From CBDCTM01 sp965222005 (GTDB lineage: Bacteria > Bacteroidota > Bacteroidia > Chitinophagales > Saprospiraceae): a stretch of 64,000 nucleotides of DNA. Each line of letters opens with the position of its first letter. Within the stretch, counting starts at the first letter, position 1. The notes under the pieces are model-generated. The model worked only from the letters and a program-made list of their open reading frames with translations, was not told the origin of the DNA and did no database searches. The position numbers and the translations under genes are program-made. Positions 49,401 through 56,921 of the stretch are shown piece after piece. Where the stretch lies: the NCBI GenBank assembly GCA_965222005.1, contig OZ244935.1:6076001-6140000 (forward strand), written 5' to 3'.

Positions 49401-50281
49401 TCCGATAAGAGATCATTTTTGATAAGAGGCGGGGTAGGCAAGCGATTTTGGTGTTCGGTCAAATAGGAAAACCCGCAAACTTCATAACTCCCGGCGGGCA
49501 TAGTACTGAGGTCAGGTGAGGAAGTAAATTCAAGAATGGTATCATTGCGCAGGATAATAAAATTATAATTGTACAATGCCGGATCGGGACTTCCAGCAGG
49601 ATAATCGGGGCTTGGAACAAAGGCAAGGCTGGCAGCGCCGGTACAGCCTTCTACATTTGATTCGGCGCTTAAATCGCCGGCATCGGCCAGGCATTCGAAG
49701 CAGTTCAAGCCACTATCATCACAAAATATCAGTCTGAAATCATCAATGTGCCCAGCATAAAAGGGATTGCTGTTGATTATCTGCAAGGTCCAAAATCCAT
49801 TAACAGGGCCGCTGTTAAAATCTTCCAGGTTGCCGGCGAAAGGATAATAACTACCCGAGTATTGCCCTGCGGTTTGCCAGCTTTGATTGTTGCTCCAGGT
49901 TACATTAAAGGGGGGATCGGGGCTGGCAGCTGTGAATGCCGGCACAAAGGATATATCCCAATAGGCAAAGCCGGTATAGGAACCCAGAGGGGGAGTAACA
50001 GGCGGGCCGATCAGGGTGATTTGCTGGCCAAGCGGGGAGGTCAGGATCATTTCAACCGACCAGATGAAATCATGGCGAAACTCTACTATGACGCCACAGA
50101 CTCCCTGACTGGCGTTCGCTAGATTGTTGTTCGTTGCGCCAGCAACTTCAAAGCTGATAGTAGTTGTAGCATTCGGCGGGATAGGTTGGTCACAGTTTGT
50201 GCAAGCGCACTCTTGACCAGGAGCTGTCACACTTCCCAGCAGGAAGGCGGATATTATAAATGGGATCAACAATCTGTTCAC
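43430..50281 (-). CDS. Giant T9SS type B surface protein with 26 near-identical 51-residue repeats
   Basis: The 2283-residue protein has a signal peptide (MNRLLIPFIISAFLLGSVTAPGQ), a proprotein-convertase P-domain-like region (about 40-190, F-R-H-D-F-I-W to F-R-L-I-F-C-D), a cysteine-rich region, and one diverged repeat (about 318-368, ICEGGIYNFGG) that leads into the 26-copy array (residues 369-1694). PKD/Ig-like modules (about 1695-2180) and a type B sorting domain (IPNAFSPNGDG, FDRYGE, GDVTLI) end it. Each repeat has S-x-C-x-G-Q-S-Y-E-M-G-G-V-D-Y-T-L-S-G-H-Y-E-T-L-L and N-G-C-D-S-L-V-V-L-D-L; two cysteines per repeat may form disulfides. The array may serve as a long stalk. The gene is upstream of, and in the same direction as, its two giant neighbours. 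Confidence 0.93.
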   Translation of the reverse strand: MNRLLIPFIISAFLLGSVTAPGQECACTNCDQPIPPNATTTISFEVAGATNNNLANASQGVCGVIVEFRHDFIWSVEMILTSPLGQQITLIGPPVTPPLGSYTGFAYWDISFVPAFTAASPDPPFNVTWSNNQSWQTAGQYSGSYYPFAGNLEDFNSGPVNGFWTLQIINSNPFYAGHIDDFRLIFCDDSGLNCFECLADAGDLSAESNVEGCTGAASLAFVPSPDYPAGSPDPALYNYNFIILRNDTILEFTSSPDLSTMPAGSYEVCGFSYLTEHQNRLPTPPLIKNDLLSDINAPINPLICGDITANCINVLIHQGAINELADTICEGGIYNFGGNTYSTAGTYSYSLPTVNQCDSTIRVLLTVTDTSLVSLTPSICMGQSYEMGGVDYTLSGHYETLLTGVNGCDSLVVLDLLVNDTSLVSLTPSICMGQSYEMGGVDYTLSGHYETLLIGANGCDSLVVLDLLVNDTSLVSLTPGICMGQSYEMGGVDYTLSGHYETLLIGVNGCDSLVVLDLLVNDTSLVSLTPSICMGQSYEMGGVDYTLSGHYETLLTGVNGCDSLVVLDLLVNDTSLVSLTPSICMGQSYEMGGVDYTLSGHYETLLIGANGCDSLVVLDLAVSDTVVTALTPSICTGQSYEMGGVDYTLSGHYETLLTGVNGCDSLVVLDLAVSDTVVTALTPSICTGQSYEMGGVDYTLSGHYETLLTGVNGCDSLVVLDLAVSDTVVTALTPSICTGQSYEMGGVDYTLSGHYETLLTGVNGCDSLVVLDLLVNDTSLVSLTPGICMGQSYEMGGVDYTLSGHYETLLTGVNGCDSLVVLDLLVNDTSLVSLTPGICMGQSYEMGGVDYTLSGHYETLLIGANGCDSLVVLDLAVSDTVVTALTPSICTGQSYEMGGVDYTLSGHYETLLTGVNGCDSLVVLDLLVNDTSLVSLTPSICMGQSYEMGGVDYTLSGHYETLLIGVNGCDSLVVLDLAVSDTVVTALTPSICTGQSYEMGGVDYTLSGHYETLLTGVNGCDSLVVLDLAVSDTVVTALTPSICTGQSYEMGGVDYTLSGHYETLLIGVNGCDSLVVLDLAVSDTVVTALTPSICTGQSYEMGGVDYTLSGHYETLLIGVNGCDSLVVLDLAVSDTVVTALTPSICTGQSYEMGGVDYTLSGHYETLLIGVNGCDSLVVLDLLVNDTSLVSLTPSICMGQSYEMGGVDYTLSGHYETLLIGVNGCDSLVVLDLAVSDTVVTALTPSICTGQSYEMGGVDYTLSGHYETLLIGVNDCDSLVVLDLAVSDTVVTALTPSICTGQSYEMGGVDYTLSGHYETLLIGVNDCDSLVVLDLAVSDTVVTALTPSICTGQSYEMGGVDYTLSGHYETLLIGVNGCDSLVVLDLAVSDTVVTALTPSICTGQSYEMGGVDYTLSGHYETLLTGVNGCDSLVVLDLAVSDTVVTALTPSICTGQSYEMGGVDYTLSGHYETLLTGVNGCDSLVVLDLAVSDTVVTALTPSICTGQSYEMGGVDYTLSGHYETLLIGVNGCDSLVVLDLAVSDTVVTALTPSICTGQSYEMGGVDYTLSGHYETLLTGVNGCDSLVVLDLAVSDTVVTALTPSICTGQSYEMGGVDYTLSGHYETLLTGVNGCDSLVVLDLAVSDTVVTALTPSICTGQSYEMGGVDYTLSGHYETLLIGVNGCDSLVVLDLAVIEMELYFLPTDTLDCQIDAVLLKGVVENNGGALSYDWSLAGGTSLSDTFFVRVFEPGDYVFTVTESSAGCTLSDTLSLEQNIAQPFAYAGIIGNQSLDCSETPVLLSASNSMPFGQLQFSWYQQNTLISNLMDVEVEVSGNYQLIVQNIENGCKDTSYMQVGLDTLPPSVSIQPPSELSCKDSILLLNAMTSSSGPGFHFQWQASQGGHIVAGDTSLMPLINAAGAYTLVITNDENSCVDSAEVWVFADQQAPQAVAGRDTSLDCFTPQILLNGSSSSVGPLIHYQWNGPAIVAGDTTLFPAVEASGTYMLLVTNQANGCTASDEVIVAGSNEGVQQVGLLAQSPDCVDKGFIRIDAIEGGIGPYMYSIDNQPFTSQSNFEFLEDGSYQISIQDAAGCEWDTTILLSAVQPLVLALGIDTLIDLGDSILLHPQFNKPQSQLVRVEWLPLEQVSCPACLSQFIRPLATVTVELTIVDEAGCTATDRKTIHVRTRDPLFIPNAFSPNGDGINDMLQLFASAAVAEIKTFKLFDRYGENVYEALNFQPNDPSRAWGGFFRGRLMNPQVFVYFAEVELIDGSIQLYKGDVTLIR
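45200..49177 (-). repeat. 26-copy, 153-bp perfect-period coding tandem array
   Basis: CGTAGCTCTG recurs from 45301 to 49126, a distance of 3825 bp, exactly 25 times 153. The array is 26 units with no indel, and 153 is a multiple of three. Copies differ only at a few sites. Nine units (in protein order 1-5, 9, 10, 12, 17) are type A (DTSLVSLTP, ICMGQ) and 17 are type B (DTVVTALTP, ICTGQ). Further sites vary independently: LLTGVN/LLIGVN/LLIGAN, N-G-C or N-D-C, and silent CACACCACC, CACGCCGCC or CACCCCACC. Confidence 0.97.
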
Positions 50282-50499
50282 AACAGCTTGTGTTAAGACC
50301 TGTTTTTGGAATGTATTTTCTCATGCTGCGCAATGCGTAGCTCTTATTAAGGGTTTGTATGAAGTTAACCCTCTAAACCCAGCTATTTATTGCGTAAACT
50401 ATCATTACAAGATAGCTTAACAAAGTACGGCTTTTTTTGCAGAATGCAGCATTGGCACACAAATTTAAGACTCTGCAAGCAAATGCCAATAGATACACG

Positions 50500-50507
50500 T
50501 ATCTTTG
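50500..50507 (+). promoter_or_regulatory. Candidate -7 element (TATCTTTG) of the M23 peptidase gene
   Basis: TATCTTTG fits TAnnTTTG exactly and lies 72 bp before the ATG of the peptidase. The expected -33 TTTG is not clear at the usual spacing. Confidence 0.4.
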
Positions 50508-50578
50508 CTGGTGATATTTTGCATACGATTTGCTCTATTGAGGGCGTTTTGAGATTTTACTGATATTACTACACGCAC

Positions 50579-51247
50579 ATGACCATATTGCCAATTTTAC
50601 TAGTCTGCTGGAAACTTTTCTTTTTTGGTGTAGCGGCTTCCACTACATACACGGCGGATGTTGCTCTTGCAAAATGTGAGCACGCCCTGGCCGATTCCAA
50701 TTATCATCAGCTCTTCCCTACTATCCCGGAACATCAGTACGACAGCATTTTCAAGGCAAATTTGGATTATCTGGCTTTCGGATTCGACTTTCCGGTAGGC
50801 AAGCCCGATGGAGTTGGTTATTATCTTTCACAGCAATTTGGGCAGAACAATCATTTGGGAGAAGACTGGAACGGGAAAAATGGCGGCAACACAGATTTGG
50901 GAGACCCTGTATTTGGTGTGGCGCATGGGCTGGTCATATTTGCCCAACATGTCTGCTGTGGCTGGGGCAACACGGTGCGCATAGTGCATTTTGCGGCTAC
51001 TGACCAGGAGCATCGATATGTCGAATCCGTATATGCCCATTTAGATCAACTCAATGTGCAGGCTGGCGATTTAATTCTGCGCGGTCAGCAAATCGGGACT
51101 ATCGGCACAGCCGATGGTAAATACACGGCTCATCTCCACCTTGAGCTCCGAAATTTTGTGGGCATGTCATTAGGGCCGGGTTACTCCAAAGACCACTTCG
51201 GATATTTGGTTCCCTCTGATTATATACAGGCACATCGTCCACAATAG
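50579..51247 (+). CDS. M23-family (LytM-like) peptidase
   Basis: The 222-residue product has a hydrophobic N-terminus (about 1-22) that should act as a signal peptide or anchor. Its catalytic domain has zinc-ligand motifs of M23: HxxxD at H92 and D96 (HLGEDW), Y-A-H-L with H154, and HxH at H185/H187 (AHLHLE). V-A-H-G-x-V-x-F and G-W-G-N-x-V-x-I complete the fold. M23 enzymes cut peptide cross-links in peptidoglycan, so a role in wall growth or in clearing a path for secretion is plausible. The start at 50579 is the first ATG. The gene is divergent from the 26-repeat giant gene (297 bp apart) and converges on metalloprotease 4. Confidence 0.92.
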   Translation: MTILPILLVCWKLFFFGVAASTTYTADVALAKCEHALADSNYHQLFPTIPEHQYDSIFKANLDYLAFGFDFPVGKPDGVGYYLSQQFGQNNHLGEDWNGKNGGNTDLGDPVFGVAHGLVIFAQHVCCGWGNTVRIVHFAATDQEHRYVESVYAHLDQLNVQAGDLILRGQQIGTIGTADGKYTAHLHLELRNFVGMSLGPGYSKDHFGYLVPSDYIQAHRPQ

Positions 51248-51254
51248 ATGAGAA

Positions 51255-51286
51255 GGCCAGAAAGCTATAACTTCAGCTCTCTGGCC
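51255..51286. terminator. Bidirectional terminator-like hairpin between convergent genes
   Basis: GGCCAGA (51255-51261) and TCTGGCC (51280-51286) pair outside a short AGCT/AGCT stem. It sits between the ends of the M23 gene (51247) and of metalloprotease 4 (51315). No long T-run follows. Confidence 0.5.
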
Positions 51287-51314
51287 CTCACAGCACACTT
51301 ACATTGGCACTTTG

Positions 51315-54300
51315 CTAGCGCTTCACCAGCCTTTGATTGGCCACTATTTCGGAAGCATGTTCGATGCGCAAAAAGTACACACCATCTGCAAATTCTGACA
51401 GATCCAGCATTTCTTCAGTGAACCCAATTGCCTGTTCCATCTCCCGATGCAACACAAGCTGCCCTTGTGCATTGTATAGTTTCAAACTTATCGACTCGTC
51501 AAAATTGGACAATTGGACCTGCACCAGGCCATCAGTAGGGTTGGGAAAGATCACCACATTGCTGTTGTCATCATCGTTCAAAAGAGTGATGACCTGCGAA
51601 TATTCAAACTGCCCATCCAAATCGACCTGCCGCAAACGATAATAGTTCACTCCCATTAATGGGGCTTTGTCATGATAGCTATATTGTTGCAGATCGGAAG
51701 AAAATCCGGCGGCCTCCTGTTGGTGGATAGCCGTGAAATTCCGGCCATCGGCGGAGCGCTCCAATTCAAAATGACTACTTCGCTCCTCACTAGCTGTAGC
51801 CCATTCCAGCAGATGGTGCTTTGCTTTTATATGCCGGCCACGGAAATATTGGAGGCTGACTGGCAGGGGAGCGCCGTTAATTTCGCTCGCTGCTCCAAAG
51901 CCCGATTCGGCACCCAGTCCATTGCCAAACTCGCTGGATACCAGCCAGTGGGTGTTGTAAAACCCAGCGGCTACCTCAGCTGTGCCCCGCTCATTCACTG
52001 CACCATTGGCCATAGGGTTGGAGGGAGTCACATTCTTTATACTGCCCGGCGAACGGATGAGGCGCATATCTTGCCGGAGGTTGCCGGTGGCGGCTTCCCA
52101 GCCAAGCACTTCATCTTCTGTAAAGTACATGGTGACCGCATAATTGGCTTGCGAATTGGCATGAGTGGGAACGACCAGGATATTTTTCTGACTGATGTAG
52201 AACTGCGGATTGTTTTCAACAAAAGGCAAAGCACTACTTCCTGCCCGATCGATCGAAATATCGACACAACCAAAATCCCAGGATGATAGATTTTCGATAC
52301 GTGCGATAAGCTCTCCATTACTATCATCGTGGAAATAGACTGTAGAATAGGGACCGAGATAGCGATCGTCTTGAATATGGATGGCATCAGCAATTTCGGG
52401 TGAGCCTGCGACCGTTTTAATAGATACATTGTCGATAAAGTAGCCTCCGGCCGTCTGTCCGCCAGGCACATAGCTGAAAACGACACGCACATTGGAATTG
52501 CCGATAAAACGAGACAGATCGATCTCAAGATTGCGCTGCCAGTCGGATGAAGTGCTCAGGTCAAAAAGAGGATAATCGGTATTTCCTACCCTTACTTTTA
52601 TCTCTGCCGTACTTCCATCAAGCCCCGGGTAAAAAGCATCCAGCGTCAAGGTAGCATTTACTACTTGTGACAAATTGAAATTGCTTGTTCTGAGTACTGA
52701 CAAATCATACGTCCCGCTGATGTTGGCCTGAGGATCGCCAGGGACGGTGGTAGAGGAATTGGAGAGAGCAGCAGCAGTTTCGAAGCGCCAACCTGCTGTA
52801 CCAAAGCCTTGCTGCTTTACCCAACCGGAAGGTCTGGAGTTTTGCTCAAACTGTTCCTCAACAGGTACTGTCAGGTCATTATCCACAATAGCCAGAGCAA
52901 AATTATCCTGGCGCCCTGGGTAGGCATTAGAGGTGCCGCTGATGCTGAAAGTAAGTTCTACACTTTCCATTGACTCAACGGCCGCATCATCAAAAATCCG
53001 GACAGTGGCCATTTGAGAACTGTTGGTAGCATCGGGAAAAGTGAGGCTGTTATTGACAATTTCAAAATCAGCCGGATCGATGGCCGTACCGTTGGCGATA
53101 AGCAATACACTTGCATCGCCCCCACTGATAGCCCGCGAGGTGCGCAGCTCTACATCCAGCTCCACATAAGCACGGCAATCTACCGAGCCATCGAGATCAT
53201 CTTCCGTTACAGAGGCTTGTGCATGCACAAAGTCAATAGTGGGGCGATTGGTAAGGGTGGCAATTGCAGTGTCAATACCGCAAGAATTTTCAGTGATCAT
53301 CAATACGGTGAATACATCTTCTGTGGCATAAGTATGCACAGGATTTCGCTGTGTACTGCTATTGCCATCGCCAAATTCCCATCGCACATTGTCAGCATAT
53401 TGGCTCAAATCGGTAAAGGTGATGGTAAGATCATTGACAGAATAATCAAAAGCCGAGGAAGGAGATTCCTGTACTACAATATAGTTGGTTTCAATCAACT
53501 CATTGACACCCGCTGCATTGGACACCCGCAGTGAAACATCAAAAGAGCCAGGCTCACTATACACTACTACTGGATGTTGTTCTGTAGAAGATACGGGATT
53601 CCCCCCTTCAAATATCCAGTTAAAGTCAACAGCATTGGTAGTGGAAAAATTGGTGAAGCTTACCGTTATTTCATCGCAGCCACTTCGTACATCTGCCACA
53701 AAAGCTGGCTCAGGAGGAGTGATAACAACGGCAAAATCCTGCATAAAATGATCACCACACTCATTGTATGCAGTGAGGTTGACTATATAAATTCCATCAT
53801 TAACATAGGTGTGTTCCGGGTTTTCCAAAGTGCTGAAAGCACCATCGCCAAATTCCCACAGATAACTGTCGGCATCCAAGCTGAGGTTGACAAAAGATAC
53901 CGTTCGATAATTCCTGTTTATGCTAAACAAAGCCGTTGGCAGCCCTTTTACAAACACAATATTGTTGAGGGTAGCCACATCCGTTCCATTTGCATTGGAA
54001 ACCTCAAGGGTAGCTCCAAATGAACCCGGAGTATTATAGAATACTATGGGGTTTTGGTCCGTAGATATAGAGGGCGTACCTCCCGGAAACTGCCAAAGCC
54101 AGCTATCCGGCTCATTTAGCGATTGGTCAAAGTATTGGACCGTCGTTGCCGAAGCACATTCGCCACTTTGGTTGTAGCTGAAGGCGGCAATCGGAGGTTG
54201 GCTGTTTACACAGGCACCCAGGCAGCCAAACAATGGTAAGGAGCCGTTAATAGCGCTGCGCGATTGCGCAGACCAACAACTGGAAGTATTGACCGTGGGC

Positions 54301-55403
54301 GACATAATGCAGCTGTTGTTGGAGTCATGGCCGGAGCCAAAATTGTGACCCAACTCATGGGCTGTCAATACACGAAGGGCCGAGGCATTAGCCGTAAAAT
54401 CCTGAAGGACGTGGTAGCGCTGCGAAGAGCACACGGAACGTACCCAGGCTACTCCGATAGTATTGCCATTAAAATTGCGATTGGTCCAGAGCTGGCCGAC
54501 ATCGAAATTGGTGCCGACATTGGAAAAGCCTCCACCATTGCCCCACGCTCTAAAATTGTTGAGCAAAGCACCGGCATTGGTTGAGGGTGTCCAGGGGTCA
54601 CAGCCGCTACAGCTCACCACAAAGGTTTCGACAATTTGAAAAATGATTTCTTGATTGAAATCATTATCATAATTCGATTGTACATTGTTCATTACACCTG
54701 AAGCAAAGCCGGCAGCGCCGTTTACTCCGCCATATTTTTGGTTCATACTCCAATCCAGGGCTATGGCCAATTCAACGCCCAGGCAGGCCATCCGGCCAGA
54801 GTTTTGTAACGGCTGGTCTTCGTCTTCGAGTTGTTCGTCAATGGATAGCATGTGTTTTTTGTACTCGTCAAATCCACACTTTTGGTCGGGATTGGGAATC
54901 ACATCCTCCGCATTGTACACTACAAATTGATTGGTGGGTGCGCCCGCTACAAAGTAGTGCAGAGGTTCGATAAAGTGCATCTGTCCGTTGCTTTCCACCA
55001 AGCCATAGATCAGCTCATCATCAATCGTCATCCTGACTTTGCTCTCCGGGTCGCCTTTGAGGTAGCCTTTGTAGGTAATGTTTTTAGCTTTTGGAAGCTG
55101 CTCCACTCCGTTGGCCGTTTGTATCGACAAGGCATAGTTGGCAGCACGCATATCATTTTCCACCAATGCCATATTCCAGTGATGAGCATTGCCGAGCCGC
55201 AAATCAACAGAAGCTGCCGAGCGGTTTTGGTCCATATAGACATTCAACAGATTCACATCAATCGCGTAAATATGGTGTTTGGTAAATTGTCGTTCCAGTT
55301 GTGGGTAAATGTTGGGTTGTTCTGACCCTGTAAACAAGCTGTTTTGTCCGAAGAGATAACTACAAAACAGTACGCTGAAGAGGGTAAGTGCAGGTTTAAG
55401 CAT
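51315..55403 (-). CDS. Secreted zinc metalloprotease 4 (reprolysin-like) with PKD, Calx-beta and T9SS type A tail
   Basis: This 1362-residue protein has a signal peptide (to about 20), a propeptide with Cys176 (DQKCGFDE) and a reprolysin/ADAM-like zincin domain with HELGHNFGSGHD (H349, E350, H353, H359) and the Met-turn C-I-M-S (M367). Four PKD-type domains follow (about 405-700, two with W-E-F-G-D-G). Next are a Calx-beta-like domain (about 703-830, with D-D-A-A-V-E-S), a jelly-roll-like part, a linker with PVSLQYFRG and WATASE typical of T9SS proteins, and a type A tail (about 1281-1362, IFPNPTDG). Its catalytic domain resembles proteases 1-3, but the C-terminal domains differ, so it is a distant relative and not part of their tandem set. 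Confidence 0.93.
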   Translation of the reverse strand: MLKPALTLFSVLFCSYLFGQNSLFTGSEQPNIYPQLERQFTKHHIYAIDVNLLNVYMDQNRSAASVDLRLGNAHHWNMALVENDMRAANYALSIQTANGVEQLPKAKNITYKGYLKGDPESKVRMTIDDELIYGLVESNGQMHFIEPLHYFVAGAPTNQFVVYNAEDVIPNPDQKCGFDEYKKHMLSIDEQLEDEDQPLQNSGRMACLGVELAIALDWSMNQKYGGVNGAAGFASGVMNNVQSNYDNDFNQEIIFQIVETFVVSCSGCDPWTPSTNAGALLNNFRAWGNGGGFSNVGTNFDVGQLWTNRNFNGNTIGVAWVRSVCSSQRYHVLQDFTANASALRVLTAHELGHNFGSGHDSNNSCIMSPTVNTSSCWSAQSRSAINGSLPLFGCLGACVNSQPPIAAFSYNQSGECASATTVQYFDQSLNEPDSWLWQFPGGTPSISTDQNPIVFYNTPGSFGATLEVSNANGTDVATLNNIVFVKGLPTALFSINRNYRTVSFVNLSLDADSYLWEFGDGAFSTLENPEHTYVNDGIYIVNLTAYNECGDHFMQDFAVVITPPEPAFVADVRSGCDEITVSFTNFSTTNAVDFNWIFEGGNPVSSTEQHPVVVYSEPGSFDVSLRVSNAAGVNELIETNYIVVQESPSSAFDYSVNDLTITFTDLSQYADNVRWEFGDGNSSTQRNPVHTYATEDVFTVLMITENSCGIDTAIATLTNRPTIDFVHAQASVTEDDLDGSVDCRAYVELDVELRTSRAISGGDASVLLIANGTAIDPADFEIVNNSLTFPDATNSSQMATVRIFDDAAVESMESVELTFSISGTSNAYPGRQDNFALAIVDNDLTVPVEEQFEQNSRPSGWVKQQGFGTAGWRFETAAALSNSSTTVPGDPQANISGTYDLSVLRTSNFNLSQVVNATLTLDAFYPGLDGSTAEIKVRVGNTDYPLFDLSTSSDWQRNLEIDLSRFIGNSNVRVVFSYVPGGQTAGGYFIDNVSIKTVAGSPEIADAIHIQDDRYLGPYSTVYFHDDSNGELIARIENLSSWDFGCVDISIDRAGSSALPFVENNPQFYISQKNILVVPTHANSQANYAVTMYFTEDEVLGWEAATGNLRQDMRLIRSPGSIKNVTPSNPMANGAVNERGTAEVAAGFYNTHWLVSSEFGNGLGAESGFGAASEINGAPLPVSLQYFRGRHIKAKHHLLEWATASEERSSHFELERSADGRNFTAIHQQEAAGFSSDLQQYSYHDKAPLMGVNYYRLRQVDLDGQFEYSQVITLLNDDDNSNVVIFPNPTDGLVQVQLSNFDESISLKLYNAQGQLVLHREMEQAIGFTEEMLDLSEFADGVYFLRIEHASEIVANQRLVKR

Positions 55404-55655
55404 AATTAGCAGTAGTTTTTAGTAAAAGAAGAAGCTGTTAAATTAGTAAACCATCCGATTGTTACCTAACTACTACACAATAAATTCAACTATTGACTAA
55501 TTTGAAACAAATTAATGTATCTTAGCTCTAGTATCTGCCAAATTTTGTACTGCTATGTATTAATTGCCACAAGTATTGACTAACAATACCCTGCCAGTGA
55601 AATGGTATGCTTTTAGCTCCTGACTCACTGACGAGCTTTTGAAAATCTCTCTACC

Positions 55656-56711
55656 ATGACACGTATCGCTGCCCTTTTGATGATTGGCTCCCTGCTGACG
55701 CTTACTGCCTGCCTGATAAAGCCTCCACCAGAGGAGCCCGACTTATGGGAAGCGGTGCTGACCGAGCCTTTCCTCAATCCGATCCGAAACATCCACACCA
55801 GCCTGACTCAGCTGTACGCTATTTCGGATGACGAATTTATCCGCCTGGACAACAACAACGAGCTGCTCGAGCGGAGGCGTCTCAATTTACCTTTTCGCTT
55901 TTTTGGTCGGCCCAGCCTCTCTGATCAGGTCTTTGTGCGGGTAACCCGCCAGGATAATAATGACCAGGTGATTGAGTTTCATCTGGCCAAGGTGGCCGGC
56001 CAGCAGGTAGATATCACCTTTTCGGAGTTGATCAGCCAAACGGGCGATGAGCTGTTTCCCGAAGATAATGCCCGATATACAGGAGCTTTCAATGCTGATG
56101 GCAGCCAGTTTGTCATCCCTACCCTCAACTTCAGCAAGGATATTTTCACCTTTTTGGTATTTGACATCCTGCTAAACAGCGCCGGTTCGGCCTTCGAATC
56201 TGTTGAATTGGCCAAAGCTATCGATATTCCGGATATGCAAAACGACCCCAAAAGCCTTAGCAATTTCAAGTTTATCAATGGCTTTTATTATGCAAGCAGT
56301 CAGAATGGTGGCTTTCGTATCAACCCCAACGGGCAGTTCGATGAGCTTTTTTCTACCTGGATGCTCGATTTTTTTGCGTTCGATGGCCAGCTCTATGCAA
56401 CCGGCAGCGGCAGCGATCTGCACGAATCTACTGACAATGGCCTCAACTGGAATCGCGTCAATGATCTCGATGATCCCACTGAGTTGCGATTCACCGAGGT
56501 GGCCAATGAGCAGGTATTTACCCAACTTTTTACCGGCTTTCCTTTCCAGCTGTCCGATGATGACCTGCTCAAGGCTAAAGACTTGAAGTTTAACAAAGAT
56601 TTTACAGCCGATGTGGCTGCATACACTAATATTCTCTACTTTTTCGGCCGGTATTATATCACCCTACAAAAAGAGCTCTACTTCACTACTGATCTGCAAA
56701 CGGTAGATTGA
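55656..56711 (+). CDS. Lipoprotein with an Asp-box, propeller-like
   Basis: The 351-residue product begins with a lipoprotein signal (LLTLTAC, Cys19), so it is likely anchored in a membrane, probably the outer membrane. The rest is beta-rich. At about 257-268, ESTDNGLNWNRV matches the Asp-box S-x-D-x-G-x-x-W of BNR/sialidase-type propellers; only one clear copy is seen. Strand pairs such as L-Y-A-I-S-D-D-E-F-I and F-Y-Y-A-S-S are also propeller-like. I see no sialidase catalytic residues, so a binding role is more likely than enzymatic. The next gene is on the same strand 210 bp downstream and codes for a large exported protein, which may be a partner. Confidence 0.8.
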   Translation: MTRIAALLMIGSLLTLTACLIKPPPEEPDLWEAVLTEPFLNPIRNIHTSLTQLYAISDDEFIRLDNNNELLERRRLNLPFRFFGRPSLSDQVFVRVTRQDNNDQVIEFHLAKVAGQQVDITFSELISQTGDELFPEDNARYTGAFNADGSQFVIPTLNFSKDIFTFLVFDILLNSAGSAFESVELAKAIDIPDMQNDPKSLSNFKFINGFYYASSQNGGFRINPNGQFDELFSTWMLDFFAFDGQLYATGSGSDLHESTDNGLNWNRVNDLDDPTELRFTEVANEQVFTQLFTGFPFQLSDDDLLKAKDLKFNKDFTADVAAYTNILYFFGRYYITLQKELYFTTDLQTVD

Positions 56712-56921
56712 ACAGTACCCCGCCCTTCCTTCCATTGCCTTTTGTGGGTAAATAGTTGGGTGCGAGCTGCCTGGTGACGGTCTATTTGATGCTTTCGGTG
56801 CAGTTCTTGTACTACTATTTTATTAGAATAATTTGACATACAAAGCACTACGAACCCCATCTATGACACCACCTGTAGTTGTGAAATCAAATCGACAACC
56901 TCTATTCATTTTATCAACGGG

